Positions 33,928 through 41,499 of a DNA stretch of 64,000 bases are shown piece by piece; position 1 is the stretch's first letter; each line of letters opens with the position of its first letter. The stretch spans positions 124,001-188,000 of the forward strand of contig JAFXVX010000013.1 of NCBI GenBank assembly GCA_017534745.1, in the 5' to 3' direction. Below the pieces are notes generated by a model that saw only the letters and a program-made list of their open reading frames with translations, had not been told where the DNA came from and did not search any database. This DNA comes from Bacteroidales bacterium. GTDB taxonomy: Bacteria; Bacteroidota; Bacteroidia; Bacteroidales; UBA932. The position numbers and the translations under genes are program-made.

Positions 33928-34635
33928 ATGAAACTCAAAAATCTTATTCTCGCGTCTCTCGCGATCGCCGGCGTCCTTGCCGCCACCTCTTGCAAGAAAG
34001 ACAATGCCACCGAAGGCATTGACAAATCCCTGCTCGAAGGGCAGTGGGTGTGCACGTACGAGTTTGAGAACGGTGGCTTTATATTTGCCCCTGAAATACT
34101 CTGGGATATTGATGCGGCTGTCAACAAGGTTAAAATGTTCTTTGAAAGTGAAAGTGAAAGTGAAGGAGAAGTCACCCCCTCAATCTACTCCTTAGAAGTC
34201 AAAGGCAAACAGTTCATTTTAAAACAAGACAGCAAAACCTTTGAGTACGACATATTAACATTAGACCAGACACATTTGGCATTTGTAGGATTCTTCGATA
34301 ATGATATAATCGAATACCACTTCACCAAAATGAACAATATCATTCTTGGCACGTGGGCAGTCTCCTGGGAAGTGGGTGAGGAGGATTTTGAGACCAGGTA
34401 CTACCGCTTTGAGGAAGGCGGCACCGGAGCTTGGATCGCTAAAAATGGAAACGAATTCTCAAAACTTAAATGGTCGATAGAGCCCGCCAGGGATAATAAT
34501 TTCAGATTCACCTTCTCAATACTTGACAACGACCATTATGAGAACACACTCCGCATTAAATATGTTTTTTCTGACGACGAGCTTCAGGGATATGACGAGC
34601 TTAATATCCCAATCTATTTAGAGCGAATGAAATAA
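33928..34635 (+). CDS. Small lipoprotein, first of a tandem pair
   Basis: A 235-residue lipoprotein (MKLKNLILASLAIAGVLAATSC) with mature start KKDNATEGIDKSLLEGQWVCTYEF. The pattern of a GxW-containing first strand followed by repeated beta strands (QFILKQDSKTFEYDI, NIILGTWAVSWEVGEEDFETRYYRFEEGGTGAW) suggests two lipocalin-like beta domains. The function is unknown. It is a paralogue of the next gene. The DNA is more AT-rich than its neighbours and contains a short (GAAAGT) repeat at 34143-34162 that encodes SESESE. It is in a rightward run after the nucleotidase gene. Confidence 0.7.
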   Translation: MKLKNLILASLAIAGVLAATSCKKDNATEGIDKSLLEGQWVCTYEFENGGFIFAPEILWDIDAAVNKVKMFFESESESEGEVTPSIYSLEVKGKQFILKQDSKTFEYDILTLDQTHLAFVGFFDNDIIEYHFTKMNNIILGTWAVSWEVGEEDFETRYYRFEEGGTGAWIAKNGNEFSKLKWSIEPARDNNFRFTFSILDNDHYENTLRIKYVFSDDELQGYDELNIPIYLERMK

Positions 34636-34636
34636 T

Positions 34637-35356
34637 ATGAAAAATATGAAACTGAAGAATCTGATCATCGCGTCAATCGCGATCGCCGGCGTCCTTGCCG
34701 CCTCCTCTTGCAAGAAGGACAATGCTGCCGATAATGGCATTGACAAGTCCCTCCTGGACGGCCAGTGGAAGTGCACCTTTATCCTTAAAAACAATGGTCC
34801 TGTATTTTCGGATCCTTATATCCTTTGGGATATCGATGCAGCAAGCAATAAGGCCACTATATACTTATATGACTATGAGGACGGGGATCAAATAACCGAA
34901 GGTTCCTTTGACCTCACGGACAGTCAGTTCATTTTGAAAAAAGGCAGCACAAGCGTCAACTATAAAATAAATTACTTCGACCAAAAACACATAGCCCTGG
35001 AAGAAACCATCGGTAAGGATAAATACGAATACCGCCTTACCAATATGAACGCTATCCTTGTTGGCAAGTGGGGATTCACCTGGAAATACGGCGAAAACGA
35101 TTATAGAAGCCAATACTACCGCCTTGACGAGGATGGCACCGGAATCAGGCTTAACGAAGATGGAACAGAGTTATCAATAAAAATTAAATGGTGGGTAGAA
35201 CCCGCCCGGGATGATTATTTCAGATTCACCTTCTCCATCCCCGGCACGAACCCCCTTTACGAGAACACTATCTCCATTGATGAGGTTGATTCCGACGACA
35301 ACCTTTATGGAAAAGACGAGCTTGAATACCCCTTCTATCTCGATCGCATGAAATAA
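34637..35356 (+). CDS. Small lipoprotein, second of a tandem pair
   Basis: A 239-residue paralogue of the preceding protein: the same signal and lipobox (AIAGVLAASSC), the same GIDKSLLDGQW start, AILVGKWGFTWKYGENDYRSQYYRLDEDGTG in place of the first copy's GTWAVSW block, and the same ending PFYLDRMK. Identity is highest at the two GxW blocks and the signal and lower in between, so the duplication is not recent. It starts one base after the previous stop codon and is followed by an intrinsic terminator. An alternative ATG lies three codons in. No function can be assigned. Confidence 0.7.
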   Translation: MKNMKLKNLIIASIAIAGVLAASSCKKDNAADNGIDKSLLDGQWKCTFILKNNGPVFSDPYILWDIDAASNKATIYLYDYEDGDQITEGSFDLTDSQFILKKGSTSVNYKINYFDQKHIALEETIGKDKYEYRLTNMNAILVGKWGFTWKYGENDYRSQYYRLDEDGTGIRLNEDGTELSIKIKWWVEPARDDYFRFTFSIPGTNPLYENTISIDEVDSDDNLYGKDELEYPFYLDRMK

Positions 35357-35374
35357 TCCCACAGCGATTCAGCG

Positions 35375-35408
35375 TGGCCGACTCTTCCACTGAGCCGGCC
35401 ATTTTTTT
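35375..35408 (+). terminator. Terminator after the paired lipoprotein genes
   Basis: TGGCCG-a-CTC pairs with GAG-c-CGGCCA and is followed by seven T residues. Confidence 0.75.
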
Positions 35409-35465
35409 ACCTTCCCCCTCCGGCATCCGTGGCGGCAAATACGACCTCAACCTCGATTAAAGATC

Positions 35466-35573
35466 GTGGCGCCTAAGAGTCTGAGACATTGTCGATTGCT
35501 TAAAACCCTATGCGCTATTTGGAGCACAGGCCTTTGTGCAACTCTCTGTAATACAAGCGTTTATCCGCCACGA
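35466..35573 (-). repeat. Hairpin element C, degenerate copy 1 (inverted)
   Basis: It starts CGTGGCGCCTAAG and ends CCGCCACG. ACATTGTCG and AAACCCTATGC in between match the other copies (36632-36743 and 37042-37153), but in reverse orientation and with an extra nine bases. It lies upstream of the second RAYT gene, so that gene is bracketed by inverted copies. The 308 bases between 35357 and 35664 hold only this, the terminator and a promoter. Confidence 0.65.
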
Positions 35574-35626
35574 AAATTTAAGCATTTAGATTGCTGATGA
35601 CCTTAGGTTATTAGTTTTCCGATGGA

Positions 35627-35634
35627 TATATTTG
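35627..35634 (+). promoter_or_regulatory. Promoter -7 box of the second RAYT gene
   Basis: TATATTTG, 30 bases before the ATG at 35665. This supports the ATG over an upstream in-frame TTG. Confidence 0.5.
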
Positions 35635-35664
35635 CCGAAAAATGAACATTTGAACGGTCCGGTC

Positions 35665-36687
35665 ATGAAGGAAAGAAAATTTTTCAGCGGAATCTTAAAT
35701 CATTGCTATCAAAGGACGGTGGGAGGCATTCCTCTGTTCTACTCCGTCAGCGATTTCCTGGTGTATTTCACTATTTTTTGCACCACTGCACCTAAATACG
35801 ATGTGGTAATCCTCGCGTTGTGTTTGATGCCGGATCATATACATCAGTCTACAATTGCCGGTAGCATAAAAGAACTTGTGGGATTCATTCAGGAAGTATC
35901 TTCAAAATATTCCCATGTATACAACTCGTTATGCCACAGAAAAGGACCGCTTTTCGAAAAATCATTCGGAAGCGCGCCTAAGACGGGCGACAAGAAGGCC
36001 AGAACCAATCTCATATATATCGGGAATAATGCTCCCGAGCGCCGCCTGTGCTCCAAGGCGGAAGAATACAGATGGAACTTTATCGCCTATGCCCGTCACC
36101 GTCACCCGTTCTCGGACAAAATCACTCTTGCCTCCGCCTCTAAGGCAATGCGAAGGGCCGTAGCTGAAATCAAATATCAACATAAACAGAGTAAGCCACT
36201 GACTTACAGGCAACTGCAGCGGATTTTCGGATCGCTCGACATTGATGAAAGAAAGCAACTAGTTGATTTCATTATCACTGCTTACAACGTGATTGACCAT
36301 GAGGCCGCAATTCGATTTTTTCCCTCCTATGAGGATATGTTGTTATCCATGCACGCCAACACCGGAAGTGAGTACGACATCAATGAGGTATTTGTGGGTA
36401 AGAGCGACGCATGCTATGCAAAAATGGCACAGATACTCCGAAAGGAGTTAGGCATCCTGGATATTCACGATATTTTCGCCTTGCCGGAAGGAGAAAGGAT
36501 AACGCTGCTGCCCCGCCTTCTTGGCAGGACAGAGGCGACACCCGGTCAGGTCGCCTCCTTCCTGCAGGTTCCCCTCAGCCGATATGTAAACTGGCAACCA
36601 GTCGGGAGAACTTTCAGACCATCCCAATCCGCCCGTGGCGGCAAAGTCGCTGAGTCCGAAGCAGTTACGCGAAACCCTATGCTCTAA
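35665..36687 (+). CDS. REP-associated (Y1/HUH) transposase, second copy
   Basis: From ATG 35665 the protein has 340 residues. The HUH motif is in LALCLMPDHIHQSTIAG and the likely catalytic Tyr in EVSSKYSHVYNSLC. The conserved block GPLFEKSFGSAPKTGDKKARTNLIYIGNNAPERRLC is one I associate with Bacteroidales Y1 transposases. The C-terminal GERITLLPRLLGRTEATPGQVASFL looks like a helix-turn-helix, as in the first RAYT here, although the two proteins are otherwise divergent. The last 17 or so residues (ARGGKVAESEAVTRNPML) are encoded by hairpin element C itself, so the ORF runs into the repeat. It would cut and join single-stranded palindromic DNA. Confidence 0.82.
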   Translation: MKERKFFSGILNHCYQRTVGGIPLFYSVSDFLVYFTIFCTTAPKYDVVILALCLMPDHIHQSTIAGSIKELVGFIQEVSSKYSHVYNSLCHRKGPLFEKSFGSAPKTGDKKARTNLIYIGNNAPERRLCSKAEEYRWNFIAYARHRHPFSDKITLASASKAMRRAVAEIKYQHKQSKPLTYRQLQRIFGSLDIDERKQLVDFIITAYNVIDHEAAIRFFPSYEDMLLSMHANTGSEYDINEVFVGKSDACYAKMAQILRKELGILDIHDIFALPEGERITLLPRLLGRTEATPGQVASFLQVPLSRYVNWQPVGRTFRPSQSARGGKVAESEAVTRNPML

Positions 36688-36743
36688 ATTGCGCATAGGG
36701 TTTTACGTAAATCGCTCAGCGACAATGCCTTAGGCGCCACGGG
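36632..36743 (+). repeat. Hairpin element C, copy 2
   Basis: A long nested palindrome: GTGGCG with CGCCAC, GTCGCTGAG (36646-36654) with CTCAGCGAC (36715-36723), TTACG with CGTAA, and AAACCCTATGC with GCATAGGGTTT around an 8-base loop. It overlaps the end of the RAYT gene and abuts the stop codon of the dapF fragment. Confidence 0.88.
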
Positions 36744-36744
36744 C

Positions 36745-37032
36745 CTAAAGGAGCTCTGCAGGGCCGGTGAGGAAGACGTGGCGGAAGGAGGCCGCGCCGT
36801 CGCGCACAAAGTCGACGGCCAGCGCGTCCCGCCTCGCCTGTACCGGGATATGCCAGGCGGCGTCAGCAGGCTGAAGGGCGGCGAAGGCGGAGGCGAGGGC
36901 GGAGGCGGTGATGCCGGTGCCGCAGGCGAGGGTTTCGCCCTCGACGCCCTTCTCGAAGGTGCGCACCTTGATGCTGCCGCCGGGGAGGATCTGGACAAAG
37001 TAGACGTTGGTGCCGGCGAAGTCGCTGAGCCC
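36745..37032 (-). pseudogene. Duplicated 3' end of dapF (fragment)
   Basis: It encodes about the last 95 residues of diaminopimelate epimerase: [21 protein letters not shown], the catalytic-Cys block [18 protein letters not shown], then [18 protein letters not shown] and the same ending [13 protein letters not shown]. It lacks the N-terminal half and any start of its own; upstream it runs into repeat sequence. It differs from the full gene by a few substitutions and does not contain the roughly 97-residue insertion that the full gene has at this point, so it shows the uninterrupted form. Together with copy 2 of element C it forms a tandem duplication of the dapF tail. Confidence 0.85.
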
Positions 37033-37041
37033 ACGCTGTCG

Positions 37042-37153
37042 CCCGTGGCGGCGAAGTCGCTGAGACACAGCTAATTATGCAAAACCCTATGCTCCGTTTG
37101 GTGCATAGGGTTTTGCGCATCTCGCTCAGCGACAATGCCTTAGGCGCCACGGC
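37042..37153 (+). repeat. Hairpin element C, copy 3
   Basis: It has the same ends and order as copy 2 (GTGGCGGCGAAGTCGCTGAG, then AAAACCCTATGC/GCATAGGGTTTT, then CTCAGCGACAATGCCTTAGG). The middle differs but still pairs (ATGCAAAACCC with GGGTTTTGCGCAT). It abuts the dapF stop codon. A partial extra GCGAAGTCGCTGAG lies at 37016-37029. Confidence 0.88.
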
Positions 37154-37154
37154 C

Positions 37155-38744
37155 CTAAAGGAGTTCTGCGGGGCCGGTGAGGAAGACGTGGCGGAAGGAG
37201 GCCGCGCCGTCGCGCACAAAGTCAACGGCCAGCGCATCCCGCCTCGCCTGCACCGGGATATGCCAGGCGGCGTCAGCGGGCTGAAGGGTGGCGGTCGGGT
37301 GGCTGCCGGGGAGGCCGGCCTCGGCGGAGGGGGCGATGCCGGCAGCTTCAGCGACACCAGCAGCATCGACAACGGAGAGAGCGGAGGCTGCTGCTACATC
37401 GGCAGCGGAAAGGGAGGGGCCGGCGGCGGGCTGGATGCATGCGGAGGAGTCGGGAGCATCAGCGATGGGAGAGGCGGCGGGCTGGAGGCCGGCGGATAAG
37501 GCTGCTGGGCCAGCGGCTTCGGCGGCGGGAGTGGTGGAAGGGACGGCAGGAGCGGTCGAGAGGGGGGCGAGGAGGCCGGCGAAGGCGGAGGCGAGGGCGG
37601 AGGCGGTGATGCCAGTGCCGCAGGCGAGGGTTTCGCCCTCGACGCCCTTCTCGAAGGTGCGGACCTTGATGCCGCCGCCGGGAAGGAGCTGGACGAAGTT
37701 GACGTTGGCGCCCGCGGGGGCGAACTCGGGGGCGTGGCGGAGCGCCGGGCCCTCGGAGGCGATGTCCACGGCCTCGACGTCCGGGACGAACTTCACGAAG
37801 TGACGTGTCCCCGTGTCCAGGAAGTACCCGCCGAGCACGGGCGTGACGCCATCGACGTCCTTCATCCCGAGCCTCACGACCCAGCGGCTCCCCTCCCGCG
37901 AGAGTATCTCCGCGGTGTGCAGGCCGTCCGCCGCGCGAAAAAGGTAGGCGCCAGTCGCTGAAGCGACAGCGGCGGCAGATGTAGGGTCGGCGGGGTCGGC
38001 AGATGTGGGGTCGGCGGGACCAGCAGAAACGGCCTTGGCGGCGGGGTCGGCAGATGTGGGGACGGCGGGACCAGCAGAAACGGCCTTGGCGACGGGGTCG
38101 GCAGATGTGGGGACGGCGGGACCAGCAGAAACGGCCTTGGCGGCGGGGTCGGCAGATGTGGGGACGGCGGGACCAGCAGAAATGGCCTTGGCGGCGGGGT
38201 CGGCAGATGTGGGGACGGCGGGACCAGCAGAAACGGCCTTGGCGGCGGGGTCGGCAGATGTAGGGTCGGCGGGACCAGCAGAAACGGCCTTGGCGGTGGG
38301 GCCAGCAGAGGCGGTCGGAGCGGCGGGGCCAGCAGAGGCGGTCGGGGCGGCGGGGTTAGCAGAGGTGGTCGGAGCGGCGGGGCCAGCAGAGGCGGTCGGG
38401 GCGGCGGGGCTAGCAGAGGCGGTCGGGGCGGCAGCGCCAGCAGGGGCGATCGAGGCACAGGAGGCGTGGCCTCCAGGCTGAATGCCGAGGAGGTCGGCGA
38501 AGGCGGCGATGCAGCGGCCGCCGTTGCCGCACATCATGCCGGAGGAGCCGTCGGGGTTGTAGAACTCCATAGTGAAGTCCTCGCCCGGGGCGCCGACGGA
38601 TAGTATCATGAGGCCGTCGGTGCTGTACTCGCGGCAGAGGCGGCCGATTTCGGCGGCGTCACGGAAGGCGCTGAGATCCTCTCTCCGCCCGTCCAGGACG
38701 ACGAAATCGTTGCCCGCTCCTGAAAAATGGTAAATCTTCGCCAT
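37155..38744 (-). CDS. dapF: Diaminopimelate epimerase with two large in-frame insertions
   Basis: Converts LL- to meso-diaminopimelate for peptidoglycan and lysine synthesis. From ATG 38744 it has 529 residues, while the family has about 270. The catalytic cysteines are intact: Cys72 in GMMCGNGGRC and Cys375 in [12 protein letters not shown]. The family start (KIYHFSGAGNDFVVLDG), YLFRAADGLHTAEIL, KFVPDVEAVD and [16 protein letters not shown] are all present. Insertion 1 (about residues 89-266) is a Pro/Ala/Ser/Thr tandem-repeat array after the first Cys block. Insertion 2 (about 391-487) follows the second Cys block. Both fall at expected surface loops, and without them the length is near 255. 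No frameshift is seen, so the enzyme is probably functional. Confidence 0.88.
   Translation of the reverse strand: MAKIYHFSGAGNDFVVLDGRREDLSAFRDAAEIGRLCREYSTDGLMILSVGAPGEDFTMEFYNPDGSSGMMCGNGGRCIAAFADLLGIQPGGHASCASIAPAGAAAPTASASPAAPTASAGPAAPTTSANPAAPTASAGPAAPTASAGPTAKAVSAGPADPTSADPAAKAVSAGPAVPTSADPAAKAISAGPAVPTSADPAAKAVSAGPAVPTSADPVAKAVSAGPAVPTSADPAAKAVSAGPADPTSADPADPTSAAAVASATGAYLFRAADGLHTAEILSREGSRWVVRLGMKDVDGVTPVLGGYFLDTGTRHFVKFVPDVEAVDIASEGPALRHAPEFAPAGANVNFVQLLPGGGIKVRTFEKGVEGETLACGTGITASALASAFAGLLAPLSTAPAVPSTTPAAEAAGPAALSAGLQPAASPIADAPDSSACIQPAAGPSLSAADVAAASALSVVDAAGVAEAAGIAPSAEAGLPGSHPTATLQPADAAWHIPVQARRDALAVDFVRDGAASFRHVFLTGPAELL
37284..37574 (-). repeat. In-frame insertion 2 of dapF
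   Basis: About 97 Ala/Pro/Ser-rich residues (LLAPLSTAPAVPSTTPAAEA onward to GSHPTAT) between SAFAG and LQPADAAWH. The duplicated dapF fragment at 36745-37032 lacks it. It is not a simple tandem repeat. Confidence 0.8.
37989..38429 (-). repeat. In-frame minisatellite in dapF (insertion 1)
   Basis: Five 27-base units encode nonapeptides such as APTASAGPA (38295-38429), followed by six 51-base units encoding AKAVSAGPAVPTSADPA with small variations (37989-38294). Unit lengths are multiples of three, so copy-number change would keep the frame. Confidence 0.95.
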
Positions 38745-38796
38745 ATCGACCCCAAAATTATCCTTTTCCAGCCAAAAAACAAAACGGAGTAAAGTA

Positions 38797-38828
38797 TTTG
38801 CATTTTTAAAGCATTCTGAATAAATTTG
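38797..38828 (+). promoter_or_regulatory. Promoter for the Big-2 lipoprotein pair
   Basis: TTTG (38797-38800), a 20-base spacer and TAAATTTG (38821-38828) precede the ATG at 38851. Confidence 0.65.
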
Positions 38829-38850
38829 TGTGAATTCAAACGCCCTCCTT

Positions 38851-40161
38851 ATGAAGCGCATCTCCACCGCAGTCCTCGCCCTCATGGCAATCCTCTCGAG
38901 CACAGTCTCGTGCGACAAAAATTCACCTCAAAACGATGAAGACCACATCTCCTCAATAGTCTTTACCCAGGAGATCCCTGAAGAAAACATCGGGATAGAC
39001 AACGCTACCCTCCTGGGTGAGATAGCCGACTCCTATCAGTTTGACAATGAAGCCGATGAAGCCGGTTTCTACTACGGCACCGACCCGGCGCTCAAAGACG
39101 AAAGCACTCAGAAAAAGCAGTTGGACAGCTGGTGGGGCGAAGGCGATGACCCGAGCCTTTGGAAAGGATTCAAAGCCGAGATTTCCCCCCTCAAGGGAAA
39201 CACCGTCTATTACTACAGAGCCTACCTCATCCGCGGCAAGGCTAACATGCACGGCGCCATAATGTCCTTCAAGACAAAGCCTTACAAAGTGACTGCCGTC
39301 AATGTAGTCCCCCCGACCGCGACAATCAAACTGGCCAGAGAGGACAAGACCATCCAGCTTTCGGTTGAGATCATTCCTGATGAAGCTCCGGTCCACGACG
39401 TCATCTGGTCTTCCAAGAACACCGATATTGCCACGGTAGATGACAACGGCCTCGTGAGTGGCATCGCCGAAGGTCAGGCAGAAATTATCGCGACCTCTGT
39501 CGAGGACCCTGAAATCTTCGGCAAATGCACGGTCACAGTCCTCCCCCCTCCTCCTGCAGGAGCCGTTGACATGGGGCTCCAGAGCGGCAAATACTGGTAT
39601 GAAAAAGACCTGGGTGCAAGCAGCCCGGAAAGCCCCGGAGCCTACTTCGCATGGGCCGAGACGGAAGCCCGCTCCGGCAATTTCGACGTCAGTCATTACA
39701 AATACGGAGGACCCGAGTCGTTCACCAAATACAAGGGTACGGATTATCTCGAACTGTCCGCAGCAGACGACGCAGCCAAGGAGGCGCTCGGCGGCAACTG
39801 GAGAGTTCCGTCGGAGTATGAATGGCTGGAGCTTGTCAGCAACTGCAGCATTAAAAAGAGTGAAAACGGCTTACTCCTTACGGCCAACAATCCCGGAGAG
39901 GACGGCCAGATACACACGCTCTTTCTGCCCTTTGCCGGATATTACAAAGAATCCACCATCAATTTTGACGAGACCTCCCATGCAGGCAAGGAGAAATGCT
40001 TCTACTGGACAAACAGTTACACATATTACGGCAACTATATCTATGCAAATGCCCGCTCCTTCGTCCTTTATAATCACAGCACTTACGGGCCCGACAAATA
40101 CACCCTCCAGCTCAGGCGCTGGTACGGCGTCCGTATCCGGCCAATCTACAGAAAATATTAA
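38851..40161 (+). CDS. Big-2 lipoprotein with C-terminal Fib_succ-like domain, first of a pair
   Basis: From ATG 38851 the protein has 436 residues with a lipoprotein signal (MKRISTAVLALMAILSSTVSC). An N-terminal domain (about 25-145) contains EAGFYYGTDP, followed by GNTVYYYRAYLIRG, a fibronectin-like pattern. A Big-2 domain (about 150-235) ends IATVDDNGLVSGIAEGQAEIIATS. The C-terminal domain has the signature of the Fibrobacter-type major paralogous domain: AVDMGLQSGKYWYEKDLGA, YFAWAETEAR, WRVPSEYEWLELVSNC, and a final RRWYGVRIRPIYRKY. It is likely a surface protein; the ligand is unknown. The next gene is a paralogue. Confidence 0.75.
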   Translation: MKRISTAVLALMAILSSTVSCDKNSPQNDEDHISSIVFTQEIPEENIGIDNATLLGEIADSYQFDNEADEAGFYYGTDPALKDESTQKKQLDSWWGEGDDPSLWKGFKAEISPLKGNTVYYYRAYLIRGKANMHGAIMSFKTKPYKVTAVNVVPPTATIKLAREDKTIQLSVEIIPDEAPVHDVIWSSKNTDIATVDDNGLVSGIAEGQAEIIATSVEDPEIFGKCTVTVLPPPPAGAVDMGLQSGKYWYEKDLGASSPESPGAYFAWAETEARSGNFDVSHYKYGGPESFTKYKGTDYLELSAADDAAKEALGGNWRVPSEYEWLELVSNCSIKKSENGLLLTANNPGEDGQIHTLFLPFAGYYKESTINFDETSHAGKEKCFYWTNSYTYYGNYIYANARSFVLYNHSTYGPDKYTLQLRRWYGVRIRPIYRKY

Positions 40162-40164
40162 CCA

Positions 40165-41499
40165 ATGAAACGCATACTCTGCCCTATCCTGGTCCTCGCG
40201 GCGATTCTTGTGACCGCGGCCTCCTGCAAGGAAAAATTTTCCACTTCAGGAGAAGTTGACAACATTTCCACCCTTGTTTTCACCTACGAGACCTCCGGGG
40301 ATGACATCGGAATTGATATCGCGACCGTCTTCGGCCAGTTCGCCGACTACTATGATTATAACGACGAGGTCGATGAGGCCGGTTTCTACTACGGCACCGA
40401 CCCCAAACTCCAGGATGGAAACGTGGTGAAGAAGCACCTTGAAGACTGGTGGGGTGAAGGTGAAGATACGAGCCTGTGGAAGGGCTTCAAGGCCAACATA
40501 TTTCCCCTCACGCCAAACACCACTTATTATTACCGCGCCTACCTCCTCCGGGGCGGCGAGGAGCAGCTCGGCATCATCCTCTCCTTCAAGACAAAGCCCA
40601 ACCCCGTGACCTCCGTCACAGTCACTCCTTCGACCGCGACCATAAAGCTTGCCGCCCAGGACAAAACCGTCCAGCTATCCGCTGAAGCCCTTCCTGAAGA
40701 GGCCACCGACCGCAGCATATCGTGGTATTCCAGCAATGACGCCATTGCAAGCGTGGATGAAAACGGCCTCGTGACCGGCAAAAGCGAAGGCACAGCATAT
40801 ATCAACGCATATTCCGTGCAGAACTCCTCAGTGAAAGGCCAATGCAAAGTCACCGTTGTCCCCGTCCCTCCGACAGGCGCCCTCGATATGGGTCTCCCCA
40901 GCGGCACGCTCTGGCATGAGAAAGATCTTGAATCAGGCAGTGGAGTAACAGGTGTAGGAAGGTATTTCGCCTGGGCGGAAAAGACTCCGCAAAATCCTCC
41001 TTTCGACTCAGAACACTACGACTACGGAGACGAATACGACAATTTCAGCAAATACAACAACTACGACGGTTACCGCTACCTCCTGGTGGAAGATGACCCA
41101 GCCCGTTATTTCAAAGGGGAAAACTGGAAAGTTCCTTCAGCAGCAGACTGGGCCGAGTTGTTCGAAAATTGTGACATCACCAAGAGTAGCAGCTACTTCA
41201 AACTTACAGCCAAAAATCCAGGAGCAGACGGAGTCAAACACACTCTCTACTTCCCGTTCGGCGGCTATTACCAGGGCTCCGATCTGATGTATGACGATGA
41301 TTCGTATGGCACAGAGCAATGTTACTACTGGCAGAACGAAGTAACCTACTACGTGTCCGGTTGGAATATCTACAAATATGCCCTATGTACATGCGTCCGC
41401 GCCACCTCCTCCGGAAACGGTGCGGAGCACTACACACTCCGGCTGGTCCGCTGGTACGGTGCCCGTGTCCGTGCGGTTTATAAAGTATCTCAATACTAG
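40165..41499 (+). CDS. Big-2 lipoprotein with C-terminal Fib_succ-like domain, second of a pair
   Basis: A 444-residue paralogue of the preceding protein with the same domain order: lipobox TAASC, EAGFYYGTDPKLQ, NTTYYYRAYLLRG, Big-2 (IASVDENGLVTGKSEGTAYINAYS), then ALDMGLPSGTLWHEKDL, YFAWAEKT, NWKVPSAADWAELFENC and the ending LVRWYGARVRAVYKV. The middle of the C-terminal domain differs most (KYNNYDGYRYLLVEDDPARYF here), suggesting divergence of the binding surface. It starts three bases after the first copy and converges with priA, sharing four bases at the stop codons. Confidence 0.75.
   Translation: MKRILCPILVLAAILVTAASCKEKFSTSGEVDNISTLVFTYETSGDDIGIDIATVFGQFADYYDYNDEVDEAGFYYGTDPKLQDGNVVKKHLEDWWGEGEDTSLWKGFKANIFPLTPNTTYYYRAYLLRGGEEQLGIILSFKTKPNPVTSVTVTPSTATIKLAAQDKTVQLSAEALPEEATDRSISWYSSNDAIASVDENGLVTGKSEGTAYINAYSVQNSSVKGQCKVTVVPVPPTGALDMGLPSGTLWHEKDLESGSGVTGVGRYFAWAEKTPQNPPFDSEHYDYGDEYDNFSKYNNYDGYRYLLVEDDPARYFKGENWKVPSAADWAELFENCDITKSSSYFKLTAKNPGADGVKHTLYFPFGGYYQGSDLMYDDDSYGTEQCYYWQNEVTYYVSGWNIYKYALCTCVRATSSGNGAEHYTLRLVRWYGARVRAVYKVSQY

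Noticed and set aside
36745..37068. Treating the dapF tail copy as a full small gene from its first in-frame start
   Set aside because: The start would lie in repeat sequence and the product would lack the N-terminal half and first catalytic Cys of DapF, so it is listed as a fragment.
37989..38429. Repeat array that could be taken for a CRISPR
   Set aside because: The units are contiguous with no unique spacers, lengths are multiples of three, and they are translated in frame within dapF. No cas genes are present.
38003..38481. Arg/Trp/Gln-rich and Ala/Gly-rich frames on the plus strand of the dapF array
   Set aside because: Any frame through an 11-unit tandem repeat stays open; there is no independent evidence of coding.
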